The position numbers and the translations under genes are program-made. DNA of 32,544 nucleotides from Pseudomonadota bacterium. GTDB lineage: Bacteria > Pseudomonadota > Alphaproteobacteria > Rhizobiales > Xanthobacteraceae. The notes below the pieces were generated by a model. It was given only the letters and a program-made list of their open reading frames with translations. It had not been told where the DNA came from and did no database searches. The stretch is taken from the NCBI GenBank assembly GCA_963204905.1, contig CAUJJN010000032.1, positions 1-32,544 on the forward strand, given 5' to 3'. Shown piece after piece: positions 7,687-16,543 of the stretch; the stretch's first letter is position 1; each line of letters starts with the position of its first letter.

Positions 7687-9191
7687 GCGACAACGCGACC
7701 ATCACCGCAACGTTGTCGCGGCATGCCCACGCGCGGCCGGACCGTGTCGCCGTGATCTGCGACGGCCACGCGATAGCTTGGCGTGAGCTTGATCCTGCCG
7801 TGAATCGTCTCGCCGCACATCTTGCCAAAGTGGCGCCGGCGGGACGTGGCGTCGCGCTCCATCTACCGAACGGACCGGCGCTGGCATTGCTGTTTCTCGC
7901 GGTCGCGCGTGCGGGGCGGGAGGCGCAGATCCTCGATCCGAATTGGCCGATCGAGACGACCCGGCTGACGATCGGAGAATTGTCGCCGGGCCTCGTGATC
8001 AGTCACGATCCGGTATTGGCGGCCGATGGCGGCGCGCTGATCATGGCCGATCCGCACGGCCCGTTCGAGACGGTCGCGGAGGCGATCGGCGCAAGCGCCG
8101 CGTTCGAGGTGGTGCCGGAGCCGGATCCGTTGGCGCCGTTCTATGTCGGCTTCACCTCGGGTTCGACCGGTCTGCCGAAAGGGTATCGACGCCATCACTT
8201 GTCGTGGGTCGAGAGCTTTCGCGCCGGAGATCGCGAGTTCGATATCGGCGCTGACGACGTCGTGCTCGCGCCCGGCGCATTGACCCATTCGCTGTTTCTC
8301 TATGGGTTGGCGCACGGGCTCTATGTCGGCGCGACCGTCATCCTCTGCCGCCAGTTCCGCCCCAACCTGGCGTGCAAGCTGATCGCGGCGCACCGGGCGA
8401 GCGTGCTCTATGGCGTGCCGACACAGCTTGAAATGGTCGTCGAGGCCGCCGCGCGCGAGAATGCGCCGCCGTTTGCGTCGATGCGCTGGATTTTGTCCTC
8501 GGGCGCGAAATGGCAAGGCCGCGCGATGGCCGAGCTGCGTGCGCATTTTCCCGATGCGCGCTTTGCGGAATTCTATGGCGCCTCCGAACTCAGTTTCATC
8601 ACCGTTGCGAAGGACGACGAGGACGTGCCGCCGGATTCGGTCGGGCGTGCATTTTCCGGCGTCGATCTTTCGATCCGGGATCATCTGGGGCGTCGATTGC
8701 CGCCGAACGAGGCGGGACAGGTGTTCGTCGCCAGCCCTTTCGTTTTCATCGATTATGCCTGTGGGAGCCCAGTTGCGCTGCTGCGGGATGGTGAGGCGAT
8801 CTCCGTCGGCGACGTCGGCTTTCTCGATGAGCGGGGTTATCTGCATCTCGTCGGCCGCGCCAGCCGGATGATCATCACCTCGGGCAAGAACGTGCATCCC
8901 GAAGAGATCGAACGGGTGCTGGAGAGCCATCGCGCTGTGATGGCGGCGGCGGTGCTTGGCGTCCATGATGACCGCCGGGGCGAGCGCCTGGTGGCGCTGC
9001 TCAAGCTCGATCCGAAAATGTCCGTCACCTCGTCCGATCTGATCGACCATGCCCGCGATCATCTCCCGCTCTACAAGATCCCACGTCGTTTCGCGCTGCC
9101 GCCGCGATGGCCGCTGACGTCGTCCGGCAAGAACGATTTTCAGGCGCTGCATCGCATATGGGATAATGAAATGTGCGAGGTGCTGCCGTGA
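7683..9191 (+). CDS. AMP-forming acyl-CoA synthetase in biotin operon (YhfT-like)
   Basis: ANL-superfamily ligase of 502 residues that activates a carboxylic acid to its CoA thioester through an acyl-adenylate. The P-loop is FTSGSTGLPKGY (about 157-168). The A5 motif is FYGASE, the hinge region is GDVGFLDERGYLHLVGRASRMI, and the C-terminal catalytic Lys is in TSSGKNDF (about residue 483). All key motifs look intact. The GTG start overlaps the bioY stop, so it is coupled to biotin transport. In Bacillus, bioY (yhfU) is followed by an acyl-CoA ligase (yhfT) and a thiolase (yhfS) under BirA; this operon shows the same grouping. The true acid is unknown; a biotin-precursor acid such as a pimelate-type compound is an inference. 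Confidence 0.88.
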   Translation: MSDNATITATLSRHAHARPDRVAVICDGHAIAWRELDPAVNRLAAHLAKVAPAGRGVALHLPNGPALALLFLAVARAGREAQILDPNWPIETTRLTIGELSPGLVISHDPVLAADGGALIMADPHGPFETVAEAIGASAAFEVVPEPDPLAPFYVGFTSGSTGLPKGYRRHHLSWVESFRAGDREFDIGADDVVLAPGALTHSLFLYGLAHGLYVGATVILCRQFRPNLACKLIAAHRASVLYGVPTQLEMVVEAAARENAPPFASMRWILSSGAKWQGRAMAELRAHFPDARFAEFYGASELSFITVAKDDEDVPPDSVGRAFSGVDLSIRDHLGRRLPPNEAGQVFVASPFVFIDYACGSPVALLRDGEAISVGDVGFLDERGYLHLVGRASRMIITSGKNVHPEEIERVLESHRAVMAAAVLGVHDDRRGERLVALLKLDPKMSVTSSDLIDHARDHLPLYKIPRRFALPPRWPLTSSGKNDFQALHRIWDNEMCEVLP

Positions 9192-10312
9192 GCGCCGCTT
9201 ATCTCGTTGCCGCGCGTCGCACCGCGGTCGCTCCGCGCAATGGTGCGTTCAAGGCGGTCGAAGCGAGTGAACTTGGCGCAGCGCCGATCCGTGCGGTGTT
9301 ATCCGATGCGGGCATCGCATCAGATGCGATCGACGACGTGATTTTCGGCAATGCGCTGTATGCCGGCGGCAATCCGGCGCGGCTCGCGGCGTTGCGGGCC
9401 GGGTTGCCGGATCGCGTGCCGGCGCTGACCATCGACAGCCAGTGCTGTGGCGGGCTCGACGCGATCATGATGGCGACCGACCGGATCGCGAGTGGGGCCG
9501 ATGCCGTCATCGCTGGCGGTGTCGAAAGTTTCAGCCGCGCACCGCTGCGGGCGCGACGGCCGCGCGATGCCGGCGAAGCGCCGCAGCCCTATGATAGGCC
9601 GCCGTTCGCGCCTTGGCCGGAGCGCGACCCCGACATGATCGCCGCCGCCGGGACGCTGGCGGAGACGTACAACATTTCGCGCGACCGGCAGGATGCCTTC
9701 GCGATCGCCAGCCATCGCAAGGCCGTCGCGAATCCTCCGGGAGATGGCGAGATCGCGCCATTGGCCGGATTGACGCGCGATGCCTTTCCCCGCGCATTGA
9801 CCGAGTCGTTGTGTGCGCGTTTGCCGCCGATCGCGGGCGGCACGTCCTTCGGCGTGACGCGTGCCACGGTGGCGGTCGAAGCCGATGCCGCCGCCGCCGT
9901 GCTGGTGGTCTCTGAAATGATGTTGCGTCGCCTCAGCATAGCGCGGCCCTTGCGCGTTGTGGCAGCCACTCGATGCGGTGGTGATCCCGCGATGCCGGGC
10001 ATCGCGCCGATCGCCGCTGCGCGGAAGCTGCTTGCGGATCGGGGAATCGCCGCCGATACCATCGCGGTTGCCGAAATCATGGAAGCCTTTGCGGCGCAGG
10101 CTATAGCTTGTGTTGAAGGAATCGGCGTTGCGGAAACCGCGCTTAATCGCGGCGGCGGCGGATTGGCGCGCGGTCATCCGATCGGCGCGTCGGGCGCGAT
10201 CCTTGCGGTGCGGCTGTGGCACGAAATGCAGAGAGAGGTGACGGGAGCGCTTGGACTGGCGGCGATTGCAGCGGCCGGGGGACTCGGAAGTGCGATGCTC
10301 GTCAGGACATGA
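9188..10312 (+). CDS. Atypical thiolase in biotin operon (YhfS-like)
   Basis: Thiolase-fold protein of 374 residues, slightly short for the family (about 390). The acyl-carrying Cys is present in DSQCCGGLDA (about C86) and the His in ARGHPIGASGA (about H330). Two other active-site positions are changed. The NEAF motif reads EIMEAF, so Asn becomes Met near 298. The C-terminal CxGG segment reads AIAAAGGLG, so the second catalytic Cys becomes Ala near 361. Classical acetoacetyl-CoA chemistry may therefore be altered or lost. The GTG start overlaps the ligase stop as GTGA. The gene lies between the ligase and MaoC-type genes and is likely part of one CoA-ester pathway. Confidence 0.88.
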   Translation: MSAAYLVAARRTAVAPRNGAFKAVEASELGAAPIRAVLSDAGIASDAIDDVIFGNALYAGGNPARLAALRAGLPDRVPALTIDSQCCGGLDAIMMATDRIASGADAVIAGGVESFSRAPLRARRPRDAGEAPQPYDRPPFAPWPERDPDMIAAAGTLAETYNISRDRQDAFAIASHRKAVANPPGDGEIAPLAGLTRDAFPRALTESLCARLPPIAGGTSFGVTRATVAVEADAAAAVLVVSEMMLRRLSIARPLRVVAATRCGGDPAMPGIAPIAAARKLLADRGIAADTIAVAEIMEAFAAQAIACVEGIGVAETALNRGGGGLARGHPIGASGAILAVRLWHEMQREVTGALGLAAIAAAGGLGSAMLVRT

Positions 10313-10328
10313 CAGAAAGCGCGACGAC

Positions 10329-10835
10329 ATGAGCGAGCCAGAGCCCGAGAATGCATCGTCGATTGCCGCTGCACCACTGCATGTTGCGAACGCGATCGAG
10401 CTTGCGCCAATGGTCGGACGAGACGTCGCTCCGGGACGATGGATTGCGGTGACGCAGGACGAGATCGATCGCTTCGTCGCGCTGACGGGCGATCGGAACT
10501 GGATTCACACCGATGTCGCGCGCGCGACGCGCGAATTGCCGGAAACGAAGACGATTGTGCCCGGCCAGTTGCTGTTGGCGCTTATCCCGAAGCTGCTTCA
10601 GGAATTGTATACGGTGACGGGTGGCGCGCAGGGCCGGGTGGCGGCCATCCGCGCGGTCCGTTTTCGGCGCGCGGTTCATCCGGGTGATATGTTTCGTCTT
10701 CGCGCGCGTCTTACGTTGGTCAGGCAGCATCCCCGCTTTGTTCAGGTGGACGCCTCATGTGATCTTGAATCGACTGCAGCGCAAACCATTCTGACCTCGC
10801 AGCGCACGGACATCTTTACGATTCAAGCGATCTAG
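10329..10835 (+). CDS. MaoC-like (R)-specific hydratase/dehydratase
   Basis: Single hot-dog-fold protein of 168 residues. The (R)-enoyl-CoA hydratase signature is clear: TQDEIDRFVALTGDRNWIHTD, with the Asp (about 55) and His (about 60) of the catalytic dyad. This suggests reversible hydration of a 2-enoyl-CoA to an (R)-3-hydroxyacyl-CoA. The frame extends to 10251, but the ATG at 10329, 16 bases after the thiolase stop, gives normal family length. It is the last gene of the biotin operon and converges with the allophanate hydrolase gene, with only 29 bases between the stop codons and no clear terminator. Confidence 0.85.
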   Translation: MSEPEPENASSIAAAPLHVANAIELAPMVGRDVAPGRWIAVTQDEIDRFVALTGDRNWIHTDVARATRELPETKTIVPGQLLLALIPKLLQELYTVTGGAQGRVAAIRAVRFRRAVHPGDMFRLRARLTLVRQHPRFVQVDASCDLESTAAQTILTSQRTDIFTIQAI

Positions 10836-10864
10836 CGCGAGCGTGGGATGCGTTGGACGGCGAG

Positions 10865-12673
10865 CTAGCGCGAAGCAATGAAGTTGCGCCAGCCACCGAA
10901 TTCGGAGATGTCGCGCGCGCCGACGACGCCCTCGGCCTCGACGATGAAACCTTTCGGCGTGGTGCCGTCGGCGAGCGACGTGGTGCCGATGCCGAGCGGC
11001 GCGGGCACACCGGCCATGAAGCGGCCAAGCGCATCCGGCGTCAGGGCCCAGACTTCGGTGGCGATCGCGAAGCCGGTGCCCGCGGCGACGCGCATCAGGC
11101 CGGGACGGAAGGGCGGGCCGCCGGCAAGGGCGAACAGCCGGTAGTCGGCGGTGGTTGGCCCCGCGCGCAGGAAGCGCGCGCCACGGTTGGTCAGCTCCGG
11201 ATTGAGCGGCATGCCGGACAGATGCGCGCCGACCACGGCGAGTTCGATCTCGCCGGGCGCGGTGGTTGTCAGTTGCTGCTCGTCCGGCGGTAATGCCATG
11301 CTCGTCGCGCCGATGGTGACGCCGGCCATCGCGTGCAGATGTGCTCCGATCCCGGCGAGCAGGCCATCCTGTCCGCGTGGCGCGATCAGTGTCACCCCGG
11401 AAGGAAAGCCGTCGCCGCGAAAGCGTGACGGCACCGCGAGCGCGCAGAGGTCGAGCAGGTTGACGAAGTTGGTATAGGTGCCAAGTTCGCTGTTGGGCCC
11501 GATCGGATCGGAATTCAGGTCGGCGACGGTCCGCGGGCGCGGGAATGTCGGCACCACCAGCACATCGATATTCTTCCACAGCGCTTCCGCGGCTCGGCGC
11601 AAATCGGCGAGTTGATAGAGTCCGTCGAACGTATCGACCGCGCTGTATTTTGTCGCCGCTGAGATGATCTTCAGCGTCGTCGGATGCAATTCTTCAGGCG
11701 TACTCTCGATCAGGCCGCGCACCGCGTGATAGCGCTCGGCCACCCATGGGCCGCTGTAGAGCAGATCAGCTGCCGCAAACAGCGAAGACATGTCGATAGA
11801 TGCGGTCGCGTCTTTGCCGGTTGTGCGCGCAAGATCTTGCAGCGCCATGTCGAATGCTGCTTCCGACAGCGTATCGCCGCCAAACCTGCGGCTCGCTGCG
11901 TCGGGAACGCCGATCCGCAGTCCCGGCGGCACCGCGCCGGGACGCGCGGCGACCGGAAGAGGTCGCGAGAAGCTGTCGGCGGCATCGAATGCCTGCATGA
12001 TACGGTAGACGGTGTCGGCATCCGCGACCGAGCCGGCGAATATCGAGAGCGTATCCAGCGTCCGGCACGCCGGAACGACGCCGCGTGCCGACACGCTGCC
12101 CAATGACGGCTTGAGCCCAACGATGTTGTTGAGCGCCGCCGGCACGCGGCCGGAGCCCGCGGTGTCGGTGCCGATGGCGAAGGTGACGAGGCCGTGAGCG
12201 ACGGCGACCGCCGAGCCGCTGCTGGAGCCGCCGGGCACGTAAGCTGGATCGCAGGCGTTTCGCGGCACCGGAAACGGCGTGCGAACGCCGACCAGACCGG
12301 TGGCGAACTGGTCGAGATTGGTCTTCCCGATCATCACCGCGCCGGCGTCGATCAGACGTTGCACGGCGAACGCGGTTTCGGCGGGCGTATAGGTGAAGGC
12401 CGGGCAGGCGGCTGTGGTCGGTACACCTGCAATATCGACGTTGTCCTTCACCGCGAAGGGGATGCCCCATAGCGGTTTTGTCTTCGGATCGAACGGGCCA
12501 AGCGTTTCCACCGATTTCAGAACGTCCTGTTCTGAAATCAGCGTGATGAAAATGCCGGGATCGTCGACGGCAGCGATGCGGGCGTAGAGCGCGGCGATGA
12601 CCTCGGCGAGGGTGGTGCCGCCTGCATAAAGATCATGCAGGGCGACGCGGGTTGGAAAAGCAGGCAGCGTCAT
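10865..12673 (-). CDS. atzF: Allophanate hydrolase
   Basis: Second enzyme of the urea amidolyase route, turning allophanate into ammonia and CO2 in the cytoplasm. The protein has 602 residues, the usual AtzF size. The N-terminal two thirds is an amidase-signature domain with the Ser-cisSer-Lys triad: Lys in GIPFAVKDNVD (about K76), GGSSSGSA (about 148-155) and the nucleophile in GTDTAGSGRVPA (about S174). The remaining part, from about 440, is the C-terminal domain seen in allophanate hydrolases, ending FGGWRNFIASR. The ATG lies ten bases after the urea carboxylase stop, so both are co-transcribed. Confidence 0.95.
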   Translation of the reverse strand: MTLPAFPTRVALHDLYAGGTTLAEVIAALYARIAAVDDPGIFITLISEQDVLKSVETLGPFDPKTKPLWGIPFAVKDNVDIAGVPTTAACPAFTYTPAETAFAVQRLIDAGAVMIGKTNLDQFATGLVGVRTPFPVPRNACDPAYVPGGSSSGSAVAVAHGLVTFAIGTDTAGSGRVPAALNNIVGLKPSLGSVSARGVVPACRTLDTLSIFAGSVADADTVYRIMQAFDAADSFSRPLPVAARPGAVPPGLRIGVPDAASRRFGGDTLSEAAFDMALQDLARTTGKDATASIDMSSLFAAADLLYSGPWVAERYHAVRGLIESTPEELHPTTLKIISAATKYSAVDTFDGLYQLADLRRAAEALWKNIDVLVVPTFPRPRTVADLNSDPIGPNSELGTYTNFVNLLDLCALAVPSRFRGDGFPSGVTLIAPRGQDGLLAGIGAHLHAMAGVTIGATSMALPPDEQQLTTTAPGEIELAVVGAHLSGMPLNPELTNRGARFLRAGPTTADYRLFALAGGPPFRPGLMRVAAGTGFAIATEVWALTPDALGRFMAGVPAPLGIGTTSLADGTTPKGFIVEAEGVVGARDISEFGGWRNFIASR

Positions 12674-12683
12674 GGGGCGGGAC

Positions 12684-15600
12684 TCAGGCGGGCTCGATGA
12701 CCAACAGGCGGTCGCCGGTGGTGACGGGGCGTCCAGGGCGACAGTACAGTGTTCGCACCGTGCCGGCGAGCGGAGCGATGACGCTCAGCTCCGTCTTCAT
12801 GGCTTCGAGGATGACAATAGGTGCACCAGCCTCGATCGACTGTCCCTCTTCTACCAACACCTTCCAGACGTTGCCGTGAATATCCGACGAGACTAGGTGG
12901 CCGTCGATATCGGCGTCTTGCTCGGCGATGTCTTCTTCCACTTGTGTGATGACGCTGTCGTCCGCCTGCCAGCGCGACACCTCGGCCCGGAAGGCGTCTT
13001 GCTGGCGCGCGCGGAAATCCGCGATGGAGTCCGCCTCGCGCGCGAGGAAGGTGAGATAGGTGCCGAGATCAAAAATTTCCTCGTCGATCCGGATCGATGC
13101 ATGGCCTTCGCGGAAATCCTGACGCAGCCGCGTCAATTCGGCCTCGCTCACCGGATAGAACCGAACCTGATCGAAGAAGCGCAACAGCCAGGGTTCGCCC
13201 GGCGCGAACACCGGATTCTTGAGGAACTTGTTCCAGATCGGAAGCGTGCGGCCAACGAGTTGATAGCCGCCGGGGCTATCCATGCCGTAGATGCACATGT
13301 AGACGCCGCCGATGCCGACCGTTCCTTCGGCGGTGAAGGTGCGCGCGGGATTGTATTTCGACGTCAACAGGCGATGACGCGGATCGACCGGTACCGCACA
13401 AGGCGCGCCGAGATAGACGTCGCCGAGGCCCAGCACCATGTAGCTTGCTTCAAAGATGATGTTACTTACGTCATCGCGACTGGCGAGGCCGTTGATGCGC
13501 TGAATGAAGTCGACGTTGTTCGGCAGCCATGGCGCGTCGCCGCGCACGGTTTCCCGATAGCGCGTCACCGCATCCAGCGTGGCGGAATCCTCGAATGCCA
13601 TAGGCAGATGCAGCACACGGGTCGGCACCTTCATGCTTTCGACCGGCGGTAGCCGCTCCTCGGCGTCGAGCAGCGCGTCGAGCAGCGCGCGCTGGTGGAT
13701 CATCCGGCTGTCATAGTTGATCTGGAGCGAGCGAACGCCGGGCGAGAGTTCCAGGATGCCAGCAACGGGACTAGCTCGCAGTTCCTCCATCAGCGCGTGG
13801 ACGCGGAAGCGGTAGCGCAGGTCGAGTTCGTTGGGTCCGTATTCCAGCAGAATGTAGCGGTCGCCCGCCTGACGGTAGGCGACTGCTGGCCGATCGCCCT
13901 TCGCCGGCAGCGCGGCGAGCACCGTCGCGGAGACGGTATCGGTCGGCGTCAGCAGCGGCTTGACGATGGAAGGGGCGGCGACCACCGGCGCAAGATCGGC
14001 GATAGCCAGATCCTGCGCCTTTTCGCGCGCCTGGGCTTCATCGAAGGTGATCGGTCGAAAGCGGATACGGTCGCCGGGTTTGGCCTGACCGACCTTCCAG
14101 AGTTCGGATTTGGCGATGGTGACGGGACAGACGAAGCCGCCGAGGCTGGGGCCGTCGCGTGTCAGGATCACCGGCATATCGCCGGTGAAATTGACCGAGC
14201 CGATGGCGTATTCGCAATCGTGAACATTCGAAGGATGCAGGCCGGCTTCGCCGCCGTCGCTGCGCGTCCAGGTCGGCTTCGGTCCAAGCAGGCGAATGCC
14301 GAGCCGGTTCGAGTTATAGTGCACTTCCCACGCGGTCGCGAAGAAGGTTTCGATTGCCTCGGTCGTGAAGAAATCCGGTGCGCCGTGCGGTCCGTAGAGC
14401 ACCGCGACGTCCCACGTATCGGAGTAGGAGGGGATCAAAGCGACGGGTGCGGCGCCGCTGTCCGGCGAGTTCGCCGCGCGGACGCCGAGCGGCAGCAGAT
14501 CGCCGGTGCGCAGGGTGCGCCCGGCATGGCCACCGAACTGGCCGAGCACGAAGGTCGAGCGGCTGCCGAGATACAGCGGCACGTCGAGGCCGCCCTGTAC
14601 AGCGATATAGGTGCGGCAGCCGGACGTCGCGCGGCCGACCGCGAGCGTCTGGCCGGCGCGGACCTCGATCGGCGCCCACCAGACGACGGGCTGACCGTCG
14701 AGCGTTGCCTCCGCGTGGGCTCCGGTCAGCGCGATGACGGTGTCGGTGTGGAATTTCAGCGTCGGTCCTGCCAGCGTGCATTCGATTCCCGCAACGGATT
14801 CCTCGTTGCCGATGATGCGGTTGGCGAGGCGGAACGCGTAATCGTCCATCGGCCCGGATGGTGGTACGCCGATGTCCCAGTGCCCGACACGGCCGGGATA
14901 ATCCTGAATGGTGGTGTAGGTACCCGGCAGCATCACTTCCACCGCGTTAGGCCGGAACGTGAACCGCGACAGCGCCCGGGTGGATACCTTGCCGGCGGCG
15001 AAGTCATCCCAGGCGACGATCTGGCGGAGATAGTCCAGGTTGGTGGCGATGCCGGACAAGCGCGTCGCGGCGAGCGCCGCTCGCATTCGCGCGATAGCAT
15101 CGGCGCGGTCGCTGCCATGGACAATCAGCTTGGCCAGCATTGGATCGTAATAGGATGACACCTCGGTGCCGGTCGCGACCCAGCCGTCCACGCGCGCGTC
15201 GTCCGGAAATATCACCTCGGTGAGCACGCCCGGGGACGGCTGGAAATCGTGCGCGGGGTCCTCGGCATAAAGGCGCACTTCGATGGACGCGCCTTTCGGT
15301 GTCGGCAGCTTTGTGAGGTCCGGCGCATCGCCGGCGGCGGTGCGCAGCATCCACTCCACCAGATCGATGCCGAGTACGCTTTCGGTGACGGGATGTTCGA
15401 CCTGGAGCCGCGTGTTGACTTCGAGAAAGTAGAAGGCGTCGCGTGCACGATCGTAGATGAACTCGACGGTACCGGCGGATCGATAGCCGATGGCATTGCC
15501 AAGTTGCTCGGCGGCCGCCAGCATCCGCGCGCGGGTGGTGGCGGGAAAATCCGGTGCCGGCGTTTCCTCCACGACTTTCTGGTTGCGGCGCTGCAGTGAG

Positions 15601-16289
15601 CAATCGCGTTCGCCGAGTGCGGCGACCCTGCCGCGTCCGTCGCCGAAGATCTGAACTTCGACATGGCGTGCGTCGTCGATGCAGCGTTCAAGAAACACTC
15701 CGGCGTCCTTGAAAAAATTCTGCGCGAGCCGCTGCACGCTTTCGAAAGCGCTGGTCAATTCGTCTGGAGTTCCGCAGCGGGTGAGACCGATGCCGCCGCC
15801 GCCCGCGGTGGACTTCAGCATCACCGGATAGCCGAGCTTTTCGGCTGCCGCGATCGCCTCCTCAAGACCGGCGAGAAGGCCGGTGCCGGGCACCAACGGG
15901 ACACCGGCGCTTTCGGCGATTTCGCGGGAGGCATGTTTAAGGCCGAAGCGACGGATCTGATCCGGTGTCGGGCCAACGAAAGCGATGCCAGCGGCCTCGC
16001 ACTGTTCGGCGAAATCCGCATTCTCCGCGAGAAAGCCATAGCCGGGAATGATGGCGTCGGCGCCGTTCGCCTGCGCGGCACCGATGATGAGATCGCCGCG
16101 CAGATAAGTCTCCGCGGCGGACGTGCCTGGCAAATGCACCGCGACATCGGCGAGTGCGACATGCGGGCTCCCCCGGTCGGGGTCGGAATAGACGACAATG
16201 CTGCGAAGGCCCATCCGGCGCAGCGTATGCAGGATGCGAACGGCAATCTCGCCACGATTGGCGATCAGGACGGTGTTGAGGCGGGACAT
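12684..16289 (-). CDS. uca: Urea carboxylase (biotin-dependent)
   Basis: Multidomain enzyme of 1,201 residues that carboxylates urea to allophanate with ATP and bicarbonate. Residues 1-450 are biotin carboxylase: VLIANRGEIAVRI, the glycine-rich KSTAGGGGIG loop, and FLEVNTRLQVEH. Residues about 470-790 are the KipA/AHS2-type carboxyltransferase part (MLPGTYTTIQDYPGRVG; GVPPSGPMDD). Residues about 800-1050 are the KipI/AHS1-type part. The C terminus is the biotin carrier, with the biotinylated Lys in LEAMKTEL at about K1165. The frame is open to 16349; the ATG at 16289 before SRLNTVLIANRG gives the normal N terminus. Some homologues are guanidine carboxylases, but the urt genes upstream and the absence of carboxyguanidine deiminase genes favour urea. 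Confidence 0.94.
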   Translation of the reverse strand: MSRLNTVLIANRGEIAVRILHTLRRMGLRSIVVYSDPDRGSPHVALADVAVHLPGTSAAETYLRGDLIIGAAQANGADAIIPGYGFLAENADFAEQCEAAGIAFVGPTPDQIRRFGLKHASREIAESAGVPLVPGTGLLAGLEEAIAAAEKLGYPVMLKSTAGGGGIGLTRCGTPDELTSAFESVQRLAQNFFKDAGVFLERCIDDARHVEVQIFGDGRGRVAALGERDCSLQRRNQKVVEETPAPDFPATTRARMLAAAEQLGNAIGYRSAGTVEFIYDRARDAFYFLEVNTRLQVEHPVTESVLGIDLVEWMLRTAAGDAPDLTKLPTPKGASIEVRLYAEDPAHDFQPSPGVLTEVIFPDDARVDGWVATGTEVSSYYDPMLAKLIVHGSDRADAIARMRAALAATRLSGIATNLDYLRQIVAWDDFAAGKVSTRALSRFTFRPNAVEVMLPGTYTTIQDYPGRVGHWDIGVPPSGPMDDYAFRLANRIIGNEESVAGIECTLAGPTLKFHTDTVIALTGAHAEATLDGQPVVWWAPIEVRAGQTLAVGRATSGCRTYIAVQGGLDVPLYLGSRSTFVLGQFGGHAGRTLRTGDLLPLGVRAANSPDSGAAPVALIPSYSDTWDVAVLYGPHGAPDFFTTEAIETFFATAWEVHYNSNRLGIRLLGPKPTWTRSDGGEAGLHPSNVHDCEYAIGSVNFTGDMPVILTRDGPSLGGFVCPVTIAKSELWKVGQAKPGDRIRFRPITFDEAQAREKAQDLAIADLAPVVAAPSIVKPLLTPTDTVSATVLAALPAKGDRPAVAYRQAGDRYILLEYGPNELDLRYRFRVHALMEELRASPVAGILELSPGVRSLQINYDSRMIHQRALLDALLDAEERLPPVESMKVPTRVLHLPMAFEDSATLDAVTRYRETVRGDAPWLPNNVDFIQRINGLASRDDVSNIIFEASYMVLGLGDVYLGAPCAVPVDPRHRLLTSKYNPARTFTAEGTVGIGGVYMCIYGMDSPGGYQLVGRTLPIWNKFLKNPVFAPGEPWLLRFFDQVRFYPVSEAELTRLRQDFREGHASIRIDEEIFDLGTYLTFLAREADSIADFRARQQDAFRAEVSRWQADDSVITQVEEDIAEQDADIDGHLVSSDIHGNVWKVLVEEGQSIEAGAPIVILEAMKTELSVIAPLAGTVRTLYCRPGRPVTTGDRLLVIEPA

Positions 16290-16366
16290 GCGAAGGCGCT
16301 CTCCAGCAGCGTAACGAAGCCGTGCAACGCTGCCGGTACGCAACGTCATCGCGACGAACTGGAATG

Positions 16367-16382
16367 AGCAAGCTTCGGGCCA
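16367..16382 (-). promoter_or_regulatory. Putative sigma-54 (-24/-12) promoter of urea carboxylase
   Basis: On the minus strand the sequence reads TGGCCCGAAGCTTGCT. It matches the RpoN consensus TGGCACG-N4-TTGCW with one mismatch and has the required GG-N10-GC spacing. Transcription would start near 16356, about 67 bases before the urea carboxylase ATG. It implies an activator such as NtrC and gives the two catabolic genes a promoter of their own inside the urt-uca-atzF series. Confidence 0.65.
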
Positions 16383-16543
16383 ACTGCGTGATGATGGTCT
16401 GAAAGGGCGTAAAGCCCGGAAGATTCAATGCATCTTCGGTGGTGGGGGACGCGCCGGACGTAGTACCCGGCAATCATTCTAGCGACGATGCCTATCGATT
16501 GAGCGACGTGCGCGCGATATGAGCAGGACGAAACGACATTCCG

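Noticed and set aside
7863..9152. 429-codon minus-strand frame opposite the acyl-CoA ligase gene
   Set aside because: It is a shadow of the ligase gene with no domain or plausible start.
13695..15158. Long plus-strand frame opposite urea carboxylase
   Set aside because: It lies wholly inside the carboxylase gene on the other strand and shows only shadow composition.
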